DNA of 64,000 bases from Chamaecrista fasciculata (GCA_003254925.1 QANZ01046144.1:163597-227596); one strand, 5' to 3'. Shown: positions 44,685 to 56,752, numbered from the stretch's first letter. The notes: a model not told the origin generated them from the letters alone. Numbers and translations: made by a program.

Positions 44685-45437
44685 GGGTATAGGGTATGTT
44701 GAGTTTTAGTGAGGATAAAAAGAAATGGACATATTAATGGACACTAATGAATGGAATTGAATAGAGTGCAATGATTTGAGTAGATATGTTTGAGTAGATA
44801 TGTTGTTTCAGGGTTTTTAATGAGGAAAGAAATAAACACATACTCCCTCCCTCCGGTTCTATATATCTGATGTTTAAGATAAATGCACACAGATTAAGAA
44901 AATGATTAATTCACCTAAAATGAAGAGAAAAATGAGATAAAAAGATTAAACTATCCCTATTAAATTACTTGGGAAATGTTTATTCATTTATGACTCTACT
45001 ATATATAATAGGGATAGAATGGTAAAAAAATAATTAATGTTCTCTTGAATTTGTAAAACATCAGATATTTTGAAACAAAAAAAAATTCTCCAAAACATCA
45101 TATATATATATATATATATAGAACTGGAGGGAGTATTATATTAATTTTGTTTGGAAGTTATAAGTAGTGGAATGAAATAGAATGGAATTGACACATGTTA
45201 ATCTAGCTTAGCATAAAGGTATAATTGTCTTTAAAAATTATAAACTTCTTCACCCATCCTTGGCTCCCAAATTGGGGGGACAACAAAAACTGAATTTTGG
45301 AGAGACAATGGGGGTTTTTGGAGTCTCTCCTTGTCTATTCCACTGCCCCATAAAAAAAAACATTTAAACAAAATTTTAGTATTTTTTTCCTTTCACTCCA
45401 TTCTATTCTCCCTTTGACACCTTATCCAAACATATCC
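44685..45437. mobile_element. Tourist-like MITE interrupted by a Stowaway MITE
   Basis: It has the same interior (AATGGACACTAATGAATGG, TTGGAAGTTATAAGTAGTGG) as the element at 9254, and ends ATCCAAACATATCC with TTA at 45438-45440. The left end near 44685 is less regular (TTA then GGGTATAGGGTATG). It begins about 100 bp after the stop codon of the B3 gene and may overlap its 3' UTR. Confidence 0.7.
44843..45133. mobile_element. Stowaway MITE nested in the Tourist element
   Basis: It starts CTCCCTCCCTCCGGTTCTA and ends AGAACTGGAGGGAG, flanked by TA on both sides (44841-44842, 45134-45135). The CTCCCTCC terminus and TA target are diagnostic of Stowaway (Tc1/Mariner) MITEs. The right arm carries a (TA)n microsatellite. 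Confidence 0.85.
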
Positions 45438-45440
45438 TTA

Positions 45441-46357
45441 AGTTTAAGAAATTTATGCGCTTAAAGTATCTTTTATGGTTGAGGAATCCTTTTATATAAA
45501 AAGGAGCCTCTTCATCTATACAAACTTGAAAATGTTTACCATTATTAAAAAGAGAGAGACTATTGGACTAAATTATGTCTTAGTTTATTTTTTTGTTAAT
45601 TTTATTTAATTTTGTATAGTTTTTTTATAATTTACAAAAAAAAAATCTTTATTGTCAGATCAAAATCTAAATATTGTTTCTTTTGTTGCCATTTGTACTA
45701 GGACAAATAGGATTCTGGTCAAATTTATTTCAAAAAGCCTAGTGTCTCTTAACCCAAAATAATTTTGTTTGACTTTCCTTAAATCTGACTTCATATATAT
45801 GTTTGTGATTAAAAATGACTCTTGTAAGATCTTTGTTATTAAAATTTAAAACTCTTGATTCTACATCTTTGTTTATTTAAAGTAGCAGGTTGCCTATTCT
45901 TGTATTGAAATCCATATTAGTAAGCCGTGAGTGGTTTACATATAAAGGTTTAGGAACTTAGAAGCTTTCTTTAAGCGTTTTATTTGGTGTAACTGTAAAA
46001 TTTTGTTCCATAAATTTAACTAGTTCTTTAGTTTTTAAAAATTAAACAAAAAGTAAGCCTTACTTTTTCTTTTTCTTTTTTATGAAAAATAGTAAGTTTT
46101 ACTTAATTACCAACTTTACAATAAATGCAAGACTCACAAATACAAATTGGATCCCATGAAGTATTGCAAGGGTTTTATTTTTTAGTTTCTTATAACTTAT
46201 AAGTAGTATTATTAGAAGAAATTCTATTCAAAATACACTTAAATATTAAATATAAATATTTTTTTCAAGGAAGATTCAAACTTCAATTCATAACATAGTA
46301 TACAGCAAGAAAGTTAATAGTTGATAACATGCTTATATACTTCTAAAGACTTAAAAT
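45441..46357. other. AT-rich intergenic DNA, no gene seen
   Basis: Many homopolymer stretches, and no coding sequence or bounded repeat that I can support. Confidence 0.55.
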
Positions 46358-47004
46358 TAGAGTCGTCAAAACAGGTTCCAACCTGCAGGTTGGACCCGTT
46401 TAACCCGTATAAATGGTGAGTCGAGCTAAAGTAATCTTGGTTCACCAACAATTTTAACCCGCGTGAGCTGGCTCACCTGACCCGCGGCCTATGGTGAGCT
46501 AACCCGGTGAGTTGGTAGGTTAGCTCACCAACCCACCATATAAAAAAATTATAAAATTTTAAAATAAACATAATAAATTTACTTACTCACACTTACTCAA
46601 TTTCACATTTCACACTCATTTTTTATTCTTGACATGGGATGCAATGGGTCATGAGCCAATAAAATAATGACACGTGGAATATGTAAGTAGTGTTGTGACT
46701 CCATACACAGTTGTGATTGGTTAAAAAATTTATTATTTTTTTATTATTTTTCAGCATTAAATTATATCAATGGCTATAATTATGCCACATCAGCATTTGC
46801 ATCCCATGTCAAGAATCAAACTTTGCATCTTANAAAAAAAATTTAGTGGGTTACGTGAGCCAACCCGGCTCACCAAGCTGGTGAGCCGGGTTGGCGAAAT
46901 CCTAGCTCAGCACATATTCTAGTTCGGGTGAGCCAACCCGTATAACCCGCAACCCGTGGTGGGCCAACCCGTGTGAACTGAGTTGACCCACTTTGACGGC
47001 TCTA
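46358..47004. mobile_element. hAT-like MITE with GAGTCGTCAAA ends, contains a gap and a nested element
   Basis: It starts TAGAGTCGTCAAAACAGG and ends CTTTGACGGCTCTA. The arms are rich in AACCCGT/ACGGGTT and GTGAGC/GCTCAC repeats. The flanks cttaaaat and cctaagat agree at 6 of 8 positions, a worn 8-bp TSD. An N at 46833 marks missing sequence. The GC-rich ends contrast with the AT-rich interior. Confidence 0.65.
46628..46820. mobile_element. Nested small foldback within the hAT-like MITE
   Basis: TCTTGACATGGGATGCAA at the left is answered by TTGCATCCCATGTCAAGA at the right, with further inner complementarity (GACACGTGG-type and CCACATCAGC blocks). It stands between the arms of the outer element. 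Family unassigned; no clear TSD. Confidence 0.6.
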
Positions 47005-47231
47005 CCTAAGATTATTAGGTGAAGAACTGAAGTTATAAAAACATAAGATTATAGTGTACTTTACCGGAAGTATTTCAAAGGATCCGAATTCTCACAATTA
47101 TTGCATTTTATTGAAAAATTATACAAATCCAATATAAAGCGTCTTGAGGTTGCACTTTCCAGTTCAGACTTGATATGAACATATTTTCAAAACCAACCAC
47201 TTGAGAATTGGGTCCAAAGCGTGGGTTCTAA

Positions 47232-47665
47232 CAATATGTTTGGATGGGATGTTAAGGGGGAAATGGAGAGGAGAAGAATGGACAAAAGGTAAAAAAATTA
47301 TGTTTGAAAGTTTTTTTTAGGGGGGAGTGGAGTGGATAGGGAGGAACACCAAGGCACCCTTTGGCACTCCAAAATTCAACTTTTACTGGCCCCCCAAATT
47401 GGGGTGTCAAGGAAAGAGTGGACAGTTTTATAACTTTTTAATGACAATTATATCCTTATACTAACTAAAATTAACATGTGTCAACTCCACTCCATTCCAT
47501 TACTACTAATTTCCAAACAAGATTAACAAGTGTCCATTCATTTCCTTATTAAAAACTCCCAAACAACATATCTACTCAGTCCATTAATATCCTCTCCTCT
47601 CCACTCTATTAGTATCTATTAATGTCCTCTCTTCTCCATCCTCACTAAAACTCTCAAACATAGCC
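47232..47665. mobile_element. Tourist-like MITE with TAA target sites
   Basis: 434 bp from CAATATGTTTGGATGGG to CTCTCAAACATAGCC, with TAA at 47229-47231 and 47666-47668. It lies in the opposite orientation to the relative at 9254 and shares its interior. Confidence 0.82.
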
Positions 47666-47668
47666 TAA

Positions 47669-48085
47669 GGGTGTGTTTAGATGAGGTTTCAAGGGGAGAA
47701 TGGAGAAGGGTGGAAGGGACAAAACGTGAAAAATTGTTGTTTAGGTGTTTTTTGAAGGAGGTGAGGAATGGACAAGGGGTGCCTCCAGAGCACCCCTTGG
47801 CACCCCCAAAATCTTTAAGATTTTTTAAGACAATTATACCCCATGATTTTATTAATATTATTGATCTTTCTAAACCCTAATATTATTTAATACAACTTCA
47901 GGGACCAAAATGTATAAAATTATTTCAAATTTATGGATAAAATACTATTACTTTAGCAAGATTATCATGTGTCCAGTCATTTCCTCACTAGAAACTCCCA
48001 AATAACATATCAACTTAGTCCATTAATATCCTCTCCACTCCACTCTATTAGTGTCCATTAATATCTTCTCCTCTCCATCCTCACT
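47669..48085. mobile_element. Tourist-like MITE abutting the previous one, right end lost
   Basis: It starts GGGTGTGTTTAGATGAGG directly after the shared TAA and runs to CTCCATCCTCACTAAG, where the usual CAAACA..CC terminus is missing. Its interior matches the neighbouring copies in part. Confidence 0.65.
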
Positions 48086-49175
48086 AAGAAGTGTATAATT
48101 AATGTTATATTAAGAAAAAAAAAACATAGTGTATAATCAATTTAAGGTTTATGATTTATTTTGCCAACCAAAACTAAAAGGGTCCCAGTTGTCATATTTG
48201 CTATAACTTTTAACCAAAACCACAAAATCAAGTAGTAAGTGCATTGTTCTTTTCCATCTATGTGATGCATGTAAATTACTGCCTTACTTTGGACCATGAA
48301 ATTACTTTATCCATTCTGCATTTGATAAAACTTAGCCTACTAAATTATACTAATTAAAGGAATTAAGTCTAACAAAAGGAAATAATCTCCCACAAAATGA
48401 TAGAAGTCATTTAATACCAAGAGATTTTATGATTTTTAAGAGATATTTGAGAATTTGAATCAAGTGAAAAAGTGTAGCTGGGGATTTTATGCTTTTAAAT
48501 TGATTCTATTCATAATTTAAAAGTTATTCCACCTAAAAAAGGAATTTCTCATTCCTTGCAAGACATCTTATAAGTTTCAACATCATTTTATATGACCAGA
48601 CTCTTTAGTCAGTATCTACAATTCCTTGCAAAATCCAATCATTGATATGAATTGAATGGCAAAAATATGATCCAATCGCCATCATTACTATTTCCTTCCA
48701 AATATAGTCAAACTTAAAAGACTATTTTTCAAAAAAAGGGAAAAAAAAAACAGAGAAACTGAAAGTAAAAAAGGCAATCAGATCTCCATACTTGAAACAG
48801 AAGCACAGAAAATGAAGCCAACACTACAATCAGGTGAAGCTATGAACATAAGATTTAAGACTGAAAACCCAAAAGCCAAGAACAAGATTTGCAACAGAAG
48901 GTTCTGACTTAGTTTTCCTATCAGCAGCTAGACTGAACAATATATTTACAAGCCAAGTCAAAATCAGAAACAAAAGAAAGAAAGAAAAAATCTGTATCAA
49001 AACTACAATAATAACTAAGTTCCACTTTAAAGTCAACCTGAGATGTTTATAGACATGGGAAAAGCACCTAAGTTCCACATGAAGAAATTAGAAGAATGAT
49101 AAACTGATCATCACAAGGAAGCAAGAGCTACATCATCATAATACAGTTGGGGTGTCAGGAATTAACCGGCAGCTG
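48086..49175. other. Intergenic DNA and 3' flank of the VRN1-like gene
   Basis: AT-rich, with no gene seen. The last few hundred bases (about 48830-49175) are likely to include the 3' UTR of the minus-strand gene that ends at 49176. The 82-codon minus-strand frame at 48830-49078 has no known relatives that I recognise. Confidence 0.5.
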
Positions 49176-52100
49176 CTAATTTCTAATCAGTTTCGGGGTG
49201 ATATTCCGCTGCAAGGGAGTGTTCAGCAGTCTAGAGGTTGGGCTGATATTTGGGTTCTGCTGCATAGGAGGGCTCAATAATCCAACATCGTCCTCGGCGA
49301 CTCGAAATAGAGTAACTTTCAGCACTACATCCCTCACTCTAAGCAGCTCAAAAACACAGACATCGCCTTCTCCTAGGTTGTTATCCAGTGCGAATTCGAA
49401 CCACCCCTGGCTTAACTTTGCTCTACCGCCTCTGTAAAGGCATCGAACAGGCCACTGTCTCCCATCAGCAATCTGAAGTTTTATAAAACCTGAAACCCCA
49501 TTCAAATGCTTTTCTGCAAAGCACGATGGCAAATACTGGAAGACAAAAAATGAAAATTTTCATACGTAAGATTAAATTGTGAGGAGAAACAAGAATTTTA
49601 GAATAAACTAACATTTCAGTTCTTGATTAGTCTCTGAAAATTCATGGCTAGTTGCAAATTAGTCCTATTAAGAACACCTTACCACTATATAATTCAATCC
49701 TTAAAGGGACTAAATTGCAATAAGTCATGAATTTTTTAGGACTAAATCAACCATTCCAAAAACCCAAGAATTAAACTAACAATGCCTATATAATCCAATG
49801 ACAAATAGTTTACTCGAATAAACTAACAATTTAGTTGATTAATTTTAACTTTTAAGGCACATTTAGCTATAGTCTCAGAAAAATAGTAAATATATGAGTT
49901 AAAACCAAACAAATAACACAATTGTTGCACATTAGTCCTTTAATCAAGTGTAACCAGGGTGCCAAATCCAGGAAATAGCTTTATTATTTTTGGAGACTAA
50001 CTCATGCACTTGGTAATTTGCAAAGACTAGAACTGAATGACTCAAAGATCAAATTGTTAATTTACTCAACATTTTGATCACATCATACTCAATGGCTCAC
50101 CATTATGCATCCCCTATACAAATAGGACGGTCGCAGGACCACCCTACAGAAAGGATTAGATGGCTCAAATGCTTTTGCTTCATTAACAGCCTTTTCTCTT
50201 TCTTCTGCTGTCACGGTTCTTTTTCTTGCAGACGCACTTTCATAAAATCTAAAGCGCATTTCTGCCTCCTCTTCATGATGAGGAGAGGATTTTTCACCAT
50301 CTGCACTTTCGGAAATTGTAATGATGAGGAAAATTCAATTTTTTGACTAAAACTGTAAAGGAAACAGAGGATCATAAGAGATTACCGGGATCAGTTTTCC
50401 GCTTCTTTCTTACAGTCTTTTTAACTCTTTGCATATCGTCACCAGAGTGATGCAGTTTCAATTCTTCGGTAGACCTCTTAAACTCAGCTGCATTAAACTG
50501 AACACCTATATCTTTGGTAAATTGATTCTTTTGTGGATTGGCACCCTTCGAAGAAAGGGAGCCTCCGCTGTCTCCCCAGTTTACGCTGTTAAGCTTAGAT
50601 CCATTAAACAAATTCTGCAACGATGGAGGAGAAGCATAGTTCTTCCCAGGTGCCAATTGATCCACAGATCCAGAAAAGGCGTAGTTTTGCAATGCCAAGT
50701 ATTCAGTGGAGTCTTCATCTTCCATGTCGTTAAAAATATGATGTTGATTGGTGAAGTAAGGCCCTTCATTACTGCTTCTGGTGGCTAATTCATAGTTAAT
50801 CTCAGAAGTAGCCAAATGGAAAATATTAACATTGAAAGAAGAATTCCCTTCATATCTAAACACCAAGAAGTATCCAACACCGATGGAGTAACGTTGAACG
50901 AACTCCTGCCAACCATCAAAGAACCAAAATTTGTTGTCTGCCTTTTTTAGTCCGACACGCCAGGCATTTCCACCAGGAACGATAAGGGTAGCAATTGTAG
51001 AGAGCTCACTCCCAATTCTCCTCAAAAAGTTATCTGGAATCCTCTGCAGTATACAAATTAGGCTTGAATTATTCGTAAATACTCACGGTGAGAGATTGTA
51101 GGTGGAGTGGTTTTACCACTACGGTAATATTAAATACAGATATCAACGGAAAGAAAAAATGCAGGTTATGCCACAAAACCACCTTATAAAGCCCAACTGC
51201 CCATAAAACAGATACCAGATAAAACAATTTGAGATGTCATTAAAAGTAAAAATATTTTTGAGAAGTGGTCAACACTTTGCTAACGGTTATATTTTCATTT
51301 AAACCCATGAAAACTCAAAACTAGGCTTACTCAAAAAAGAGGACCAAATCAACAAGGATTGGGAGGGACTACATCCTAGGGCTAAGCTTACCGGTAACTA
51401 GTTAGGGTTTAAAGTGCCTCCTCCCTCAATTCAATTATCTGATTTGATACTTGAAACTTTAGGTTGGTCTGACTTGTAAGGGACTCGAAATCATTTAAGT
51501 AATGTCCCAAATTTTAGACCTTGTGAATGTAGTTATCCTTGTTGGAAGACTATTACACCGTAACGAGGTGCGTGACACGGGAGGTGCGTGACACGGGTTG
51601 AGTTTGGATTAGTCCAAGCCCGGGCAAAGCACCCAAGACCCGCTGGGTAACAAAAAAAAGATTCCTTATTTCTTGTCAATTGTCATGCCCTCAAGAACCC
51701 AAGAATCTCAATAGTTCTCTAGCTGGGCCTAAAATCTTTTTAATGCACCCCACAAGTTTCAAGAAAACAATGAACCAGACAGTTTTTTTCAGGAAATTTT
51801 CAGTCAGGATATGAAGCACGAAAATACTCAACAGATGTAAATGTATAAGCCCAACTGACAGAGACATAAGCTTACCGACCCACTTATATTCAGAGCTAAT
51901 ATCCAATATCTATACTCAAGAATAAAACTTTTCAATTTCACTCGATATCAACTTAATTAGTCTTCCATGCAGTAAGCAAACGCCTAGAAATATCAGAAAC
52001 ACTTCGAGTTCAGGGATAGAACTCCACTTTAAAGGCATTCTTCTAGGCTGCAAAAACCTTTGAAAGTACTGTTCTTCGTCAAAACATAGATTGAAGAGCC

Positions 52101-52313
52101 TAAAACGCACCCAATTACCCTAGAAGAAAAATAACTAAAATTGGCAAATTTTCGCACCATCGCTGAAATTTCTCACAAACCCATCAAAAACCAGTCAAAG
52201 AATCAATTTAAAAACCCAATATTTTTTAAAAAAGAAGAGAGAAATTAAGGTACCAGATGTCTAGATTGGATGGTGGATGAAAGAATAAGCTTGTGGAAAC
52301 AGGGTCGCGGCAT
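49176..52313 (-). CDS. VRN1-like protein with two B3 domains
   Basis: VRN1-type REM proteins are nuclear, bind DNA with little sequence preference and in Arabidopsis help keep FLC silent after vernalisation. On the minus strand four exons join in frame: 52313-52254, 51043-50386, 50300-50101 and 49535-49176, giving 425 residues with GT-AG introns throughout. B3 domain 1 (about residues 5-100) starts [20 protein letters not shown] and continues [11 protein letters not shown], then [31 protein letters not shown] serine-rich linker with a basic KKTVRKKRK segment (a probable nuclear signal) follows. B3 domain 2 (about 288-388) has [62 protein letters not shown] and [11 protein letters not shown], very close to VRN1. 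The last intron holds two MITE-like repeats and intron 1 a SINE-like element. Whether it acts in flowering is unknown. Confidence 0.93.
49604..50066. mobile_element. Two tandem MITE-like repeats in intron 3 of the VRN1-like gene
   Basis: One repeat begins AATAAACTAACATTTCAG (about 49604) and closes at AATAGTTTACTC (about 49816). The next begins AATAAACTAACAATTTAG (about 49818) and closes at TTGTTAATTTACTC (about 50068). The ends resemble the family B termini. The arms are worn and no clean TSD was found. Confidence 0.55.
51462..51661 (+). mobile_element. SINE-like element in intron 1 of the VRN1-like gene
   Basis: It starts GGTTGGTCTGACTTGTAAGG and shares the TTGTGAATGTAG, CTTGTTGG and GTAACGAGGTGCG segments with the insertion at 41635. 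It continues through GC-rich CCCGGGCAAAGCACCC and ends GGGTAACAAAAAAAAG, an A-tail typical of a SINE. It lies antisense to the host gene. No target duplication is evident. Confidence 0.6.
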
Positions 52314-52675
52314 TTTCTGAGTGTTTGGGAAGCCAGAAAAACAAGGGCTCAAAGCATTTGATACGTTTCTCTTTTTCTTCGCTTAACTTTCAGATCTGCT
52401 TCCTCTCTCTCACACCCTTCTTCCTTCTTTCTTTCTTTCTTTCTTTCTTCTACCCTTTCATTCACACACACAAACCCCTTCTTTCTTTCTTCTCGCTGCT
52501 TTTGAGTCAAACAGCGATTTTTAAACCTTAAAAAAACCTCAACTTGACCTAATTTAAACACAGAAAACAAAACAAAACAAAAGCCTGCGAGTCATGCGAG
52601 TGAGTCCGTGACTCGGCAAACTCGCATCGCATCCCTCTTTCTTTCCGTGTTTGGATTTTTCCTTATTTATTTTTA

Positions 52676-53208
52676 GAGGAAACCTACTATTTAGTCCCTC
52701 TTTTTTCACAGTTTGAACTATTTGGTCCCTAAATTTTTGAAATAGACTATTTGGTCCATCAAAAATTAGAAATGTCACTCGTTAGTACCTGTAGCCTATC
52801 TCTGTTACTAACATTGATGACCTGGCCATTAAGTGCACATGTAACACCTTAAATGCCATATATTTAACTATTTAGGATCACCTAGGGTTTGAGATTTAAG
52901 AATGATTCAATAGTTTATGCCTTATGGAAACTTCACGTGTAATACAAATATTTGGGTCTGACTCAATTTTAGGCCGGTTTAATTGTGTTTGTTGGTCCGG
53001 TTTGGTTAGTTTAGGTGATTAGAATACCAAAGTGGTATTTAACGGTGGTATGTAAGCATTTAACGTCTGATAGTTGACGATTATGATAAATGAGGGACTA
53101 AATAGTTGACTTTTTAATTTTTGAGGGACCAAATAGTCTATTTCAAAAATGCAGGGACCAAATAGTTAAAAATGTGAAAAAAAAAAAGATCAAATAATAG
53201 GTTTCCTT
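52676..53208. mobile_element. MULE-type foldback MITE upstream of the VRN1-like gene
   Basis: It starts GAGGAAACCTACTATTTAG and ends AATAATAGGTTTCCTT, with arms carrying GACTATTTGGTCC and GGACCAAATAGTC. Perfect 9-bp duplications ttattttta lie at 52667-52675 and 53209-53217. It begins about 360 bp before the start codon of the minus-strand gene, so it lies in or next to its promoter. Between them are TTTC repeats (about 52427-52449). Confidence 0.85.
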
Positions 53209-53217
53209 TTATTTTTA

Positions 53218-53925
53218 AGTCCCTGATTTCGCGTGTAATTTGAATTCAGGCCCAACATACAAGAATGACTGAATGAGTGACAATACATAACTATTTTGAT
53301 TTTGATTTTTGAAATATTTTTTATAACTAAAATATTCAAAACTCTCTTAAATTTTATTCAATGTATAAAAAAAAAAAAGAAATATTTTAGTTTGAAAAAT
53401 GATTAAAGATTTCCTAAATTTTTAAATTTGTGCAATTAATTTTGTTTCTTGAGATCTTTATTTAAAAGATTATATTTTTAAAAAATTTATTATTTTTTAT
53501 AAACTTTAAATCTTATTGATTCAAACTTAGAATTTATTATTTTTATAACTAATAGTAGNTACTCCTTATATAGCTTGAGCTCTCTAATAATAATAAGAAT
53601 AGGGGTCAACAATATAGCTTGATAATACTCAGATCTTGAATATATTTGATTATTGAAGTAGGATATTATATTCTATATCCATGATTTTTTAAGTATTTCA
53701 GATATATCAAGTACCCGTCATATATAAGATAAAATACATATACATATACCAAATTTTTAGATAGAGATATGGTATGGGTATTTGATAAGATAAACAAATA
53801 TATATAACAATAAAATGACTAAATACCTGCCCAACTTACCTAAACTTTTTTCCACAAAAAAAAAATGACTAAATACCTTATTTGTTGAACTTTTCTAAAT
53901 AAAATGGTCTTTAACTCTTATGGAG
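53218..53925. other. AT-rich intergenic DNA with one N
   Basis: No gene is seen. An N at 53559 marks a place of uncertain or missing sequence in otherwise AT-rich DNA. Confidence 0.55.
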
Positions 53926-54816
53926 CTTTTAAAAGTTTCATATATGATCTCTTTCAAAAGAAAATTTTGAAGGGTGAGAAACCTGTCAAAAGAGAAGGCC
54001 GAACACTTTTAAAAGTTTCATCTATGATCCCTACCAAAAGAAAATTTTGAATTTTTAAGGGATAAAAATGAAAAAAAAAACTAAGTGAATATGTCAAGAC
54101 TAAAACACAACAGATAAATAATATAAACTCCATCGTCATATCAACTTTTTTGTCTTAAAATTTGTGTAGCACATATCTCTAGACAAAAAAACAATTGATT
54201 AGATCTAACGGAGGAGAGGCCGTAGATTTTTCAAACCAAATTTTAGTCTTTAAATAGTTTGACAAAAAAAAAAGGGGAAGGAATGAAAGTTTTACCGACT
54301 TAGAGAGATTAAGCGAGAGAACCACAAGTGAAGGCCAAATCAATAGAGCGAAGGTGAAACCCTAACAATCTCTTCTCTTTTAAGTTCGAATCATCTCAAA
54401 CCCTAACAATATAACATTCAAATCAATAGAGCGAAGGTTTGAGTTGATTCGAACTTAAAAGAGAAGAGATTGTTAGGGTTTCACCTTCAGTCTATATTGA
54501 TTGGTCTTCACTTGTGATTCTCTAGCTTAATCTCTCTAAGTTGGTGAAGCATTCATTTCCCCTTTCCTTTTTGTCAAACTATTTAAGACTAAAATTTGGT
54601 ATGGAAAAATCTATGGCTTCTCTACCATCAGATCTGATCAACTATTTTTTTTTGTATAGAGATCTGTGCTACACATATCTCAGGCAAAAAAAGTTGATCT
54701 GACGGTGGAATCTATATCATTACCCGTTTGGTTTTAGTCTTTGACATATTCACTTAGTCATTTTTCCATTTTTGTCCCTTATTCAAAATTTTCTTTTGGC
54801 AAGGATCATAAACGAA
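53926..54816. mobile_element. Long foldback element with a duplicated arm end
   Basis: The left arm (GTTTCATCTATGATCCCTAC from 54016, through AGTGAATATGTCAAGAC, TAGATCTAACGGAGG and AGAGAAGAGATTG-type sequence) is answered base for base by the right arm up to about 54815. The two arms almost meet near 54420. The outermost left piece occurs twice (53926-53970 and 54007-54053). No TSD is visible. Small open frames inside are arm sequence. Confidence 0.65.
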
Positions 54817-55506
54817 AAAGGCTGATTTCCTTGCTCTCTAGGAGATTATCTTGGTGTGTCATTCCATCATGGAAGGGTGAGACGTGATACCTACAAAAAA
54901 GTCAATTTTTTTTCAAAATGATTAAATTCATTGATAGGAAAATGACATAAAGTCATACATATAAAGGAGATAAATGTAGGCATACATGTAACAATGAAGA
55001 TCAACGAAGAAACTCCTAGGACAGATTACATAGGAGAGTAATAAAAGATTCAAGCAACACACCTAAGAAGAAAATATCTAGATCTATCTCTTCTATACTG
55101 GAAAAAAGATATACAAGTTCAGATCTACCGTAGATGATATTTTACAAAGAGAAAATGTGAAGATACAAGAGAGGCAACACACCCCCTTTCCTCTCTAAGG
55201 AAAAATCTTCTTAAAAATTCTCTTCTAAGACGAATTTCAAGAGTAAATCTAAAACACAAGTATATCTTTACACAAAAATAAAATATCCTTTCCTAAAGAA
55301 AGGAAGAAACATCCCTAATGGAAGAACAAAAACTTCCCTAATGGAAGGAGAGGATTTTCCTAAATGAGAAAACAACTAGAGAACATACCTAACCAACAAA
55401 CAAATGGAGGAGGGGGCTGCCGCTGTGCAGTGGTAGCCCCAAACTGCTTCTTCTTGCGAGCGCCTTTCCTAACCCTAACAGAGCGTGACGAGTTTGGCAA
55501 CGAGAC
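54817..55506. other. Unassigned sequence, no gene seen
   Basis: Mixed composition with a GC-richer block at 55405-55500 (GGGGGCTGCCGCTGTGCAG). No open frame or terminal repeat is convincing. It may belong with the LINE fragment that follows. Confidence 0.4.
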
Positions 55507-55620
55507 AAAAAAGTCATTGATAAGATAAAGAATCGGCTCACTGGATGGAAAACTACATCTTTATCCTTTGGGCCTACTCGCTGCTCTCAGGTGACCTTGA
55601 TCGTCCCCCGCGTTATTTCT
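55507..55620 (+). mobile_element. Short LINE reverse-transcriptase fragment
   Basis: The plus-strand frame reads KVIDKIKNRLTGWKTTSLSF followed by a GxTRCSQVTLIV-like end. This fits the conserved tract just after the catalytic core of plant LINE reverse transcriptases (KI..RL.GWK...LS..GR..LI..V). Only about 38 residues remain and both sides are unrelated, so it is a small relic. The match is by eye only. Confidence 0.45.
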
Positions 55621-56199
55621 TATTAATTTGTTTTGTTTGTTTTTCTCTTTGGGCCTAGGCCCATATCCATTACTTAAAAAAGAAAATCTTATTAGTTATT
55701 TTAGAAAAAAAAGGAAATTCCTTATTAATTATGAAGAGGGGAGAGAGTTTGAAGAAATAAAAGTGACTTAAGTCTTCTTAAAATATTTTAATCAATTGAT
55801 TTCACCTAAAATAATTTTTTTTTTATGATATACAAGATTCTCAACTACTTGGGTGAAAATAAAATAATAAATAACCATTTAGTCATATGATTGGTTTATT
55901 CTTAAAAATGTAACATTAGACAATAACTAAAGTTATAAAATTTGTTCATTTTAATCTTTTTTTATATAGATTTTTAAAATTGATAGTTATTTTTGCCATT
56001 ATTATAAAATTTATAGTTAATATTTGAGAATTTTTCAAATAAAAACCACATTTCAAATGTTCAAAATATTGATTTCGAATATTATGCTATGGAATGTTAT
56101 ATTTTTATGGTTATGATTTTCGAACGTTCTCGTTATTTATATTTTAAAATTATATAATAATCAGATATCAAATATAAACATTATAAAAAGTTAGTAGGA
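55621..56199. other. AT-rich intergenic DNA, no gene seen
   Basis: Nothing beyond AT-rich sequence and homopolymers could be identified. Confidence 0.55.
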
Positions 56200-56521
56200 A
56201 GCATGGACACTTCATTTTGAGGGTGTGTCGCCGTGTCAGACACGTGTCCGTGTCCGACACCCACACAATATGTATTCATAAGTTACATAATATAAAATCT
56301 ATTTTTTTTTACTTTAACATAACAAACAATAGAAAATAATGACATAAAAATATATATTATGAATAGATATTATAATTTTTAAAGTTTTCATCAAAATTTA
56401 TGGATTTTTAATTATTTTTATATATAAATATATGTCGTGTCGTGTCATATAATTTTAAGAATTCAACTGTCGATGTAACCATGTCCGTATCGTGTCCCAT
56501 GTCCGTGTCTGTGTCTATGCT
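56200..56521. mobile_element. MITE with GTGTCCGTGTC-rich ends
   Basis: It starts AGCATGGACACTTCATTTTG and ends GTGTCTGTGTCTATGCT. The arms are rich in GACACG/CGTGTC repeats around an AT-rich core. Nearby flanks agttagta and agttacta may be an 8-bp TSD, but the distance to the left end is three bases off. A second, interrupted copy in the opposite orientation is at about 59695-60533. Confidence 0.6.
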
Positions 56522-56752
56522 AGTTACTAACTTTTTACTATTTTCATTATTCCAAAATATGAGACAAAAATATTTAGTCCCAAATTTTTAGTACCTTTGT
56601 AGCTTATTTTATAGATTTTCAAATTTTAAAAATAATATTAACGTGAATCATAATACATGCAACTTTCATTAATATGAAAACTTGAATTACATATGAAAAA
56701 TATGTGGAATCCTCAAATTCTTGTTATATCTATATCTATATCTATATCTATA

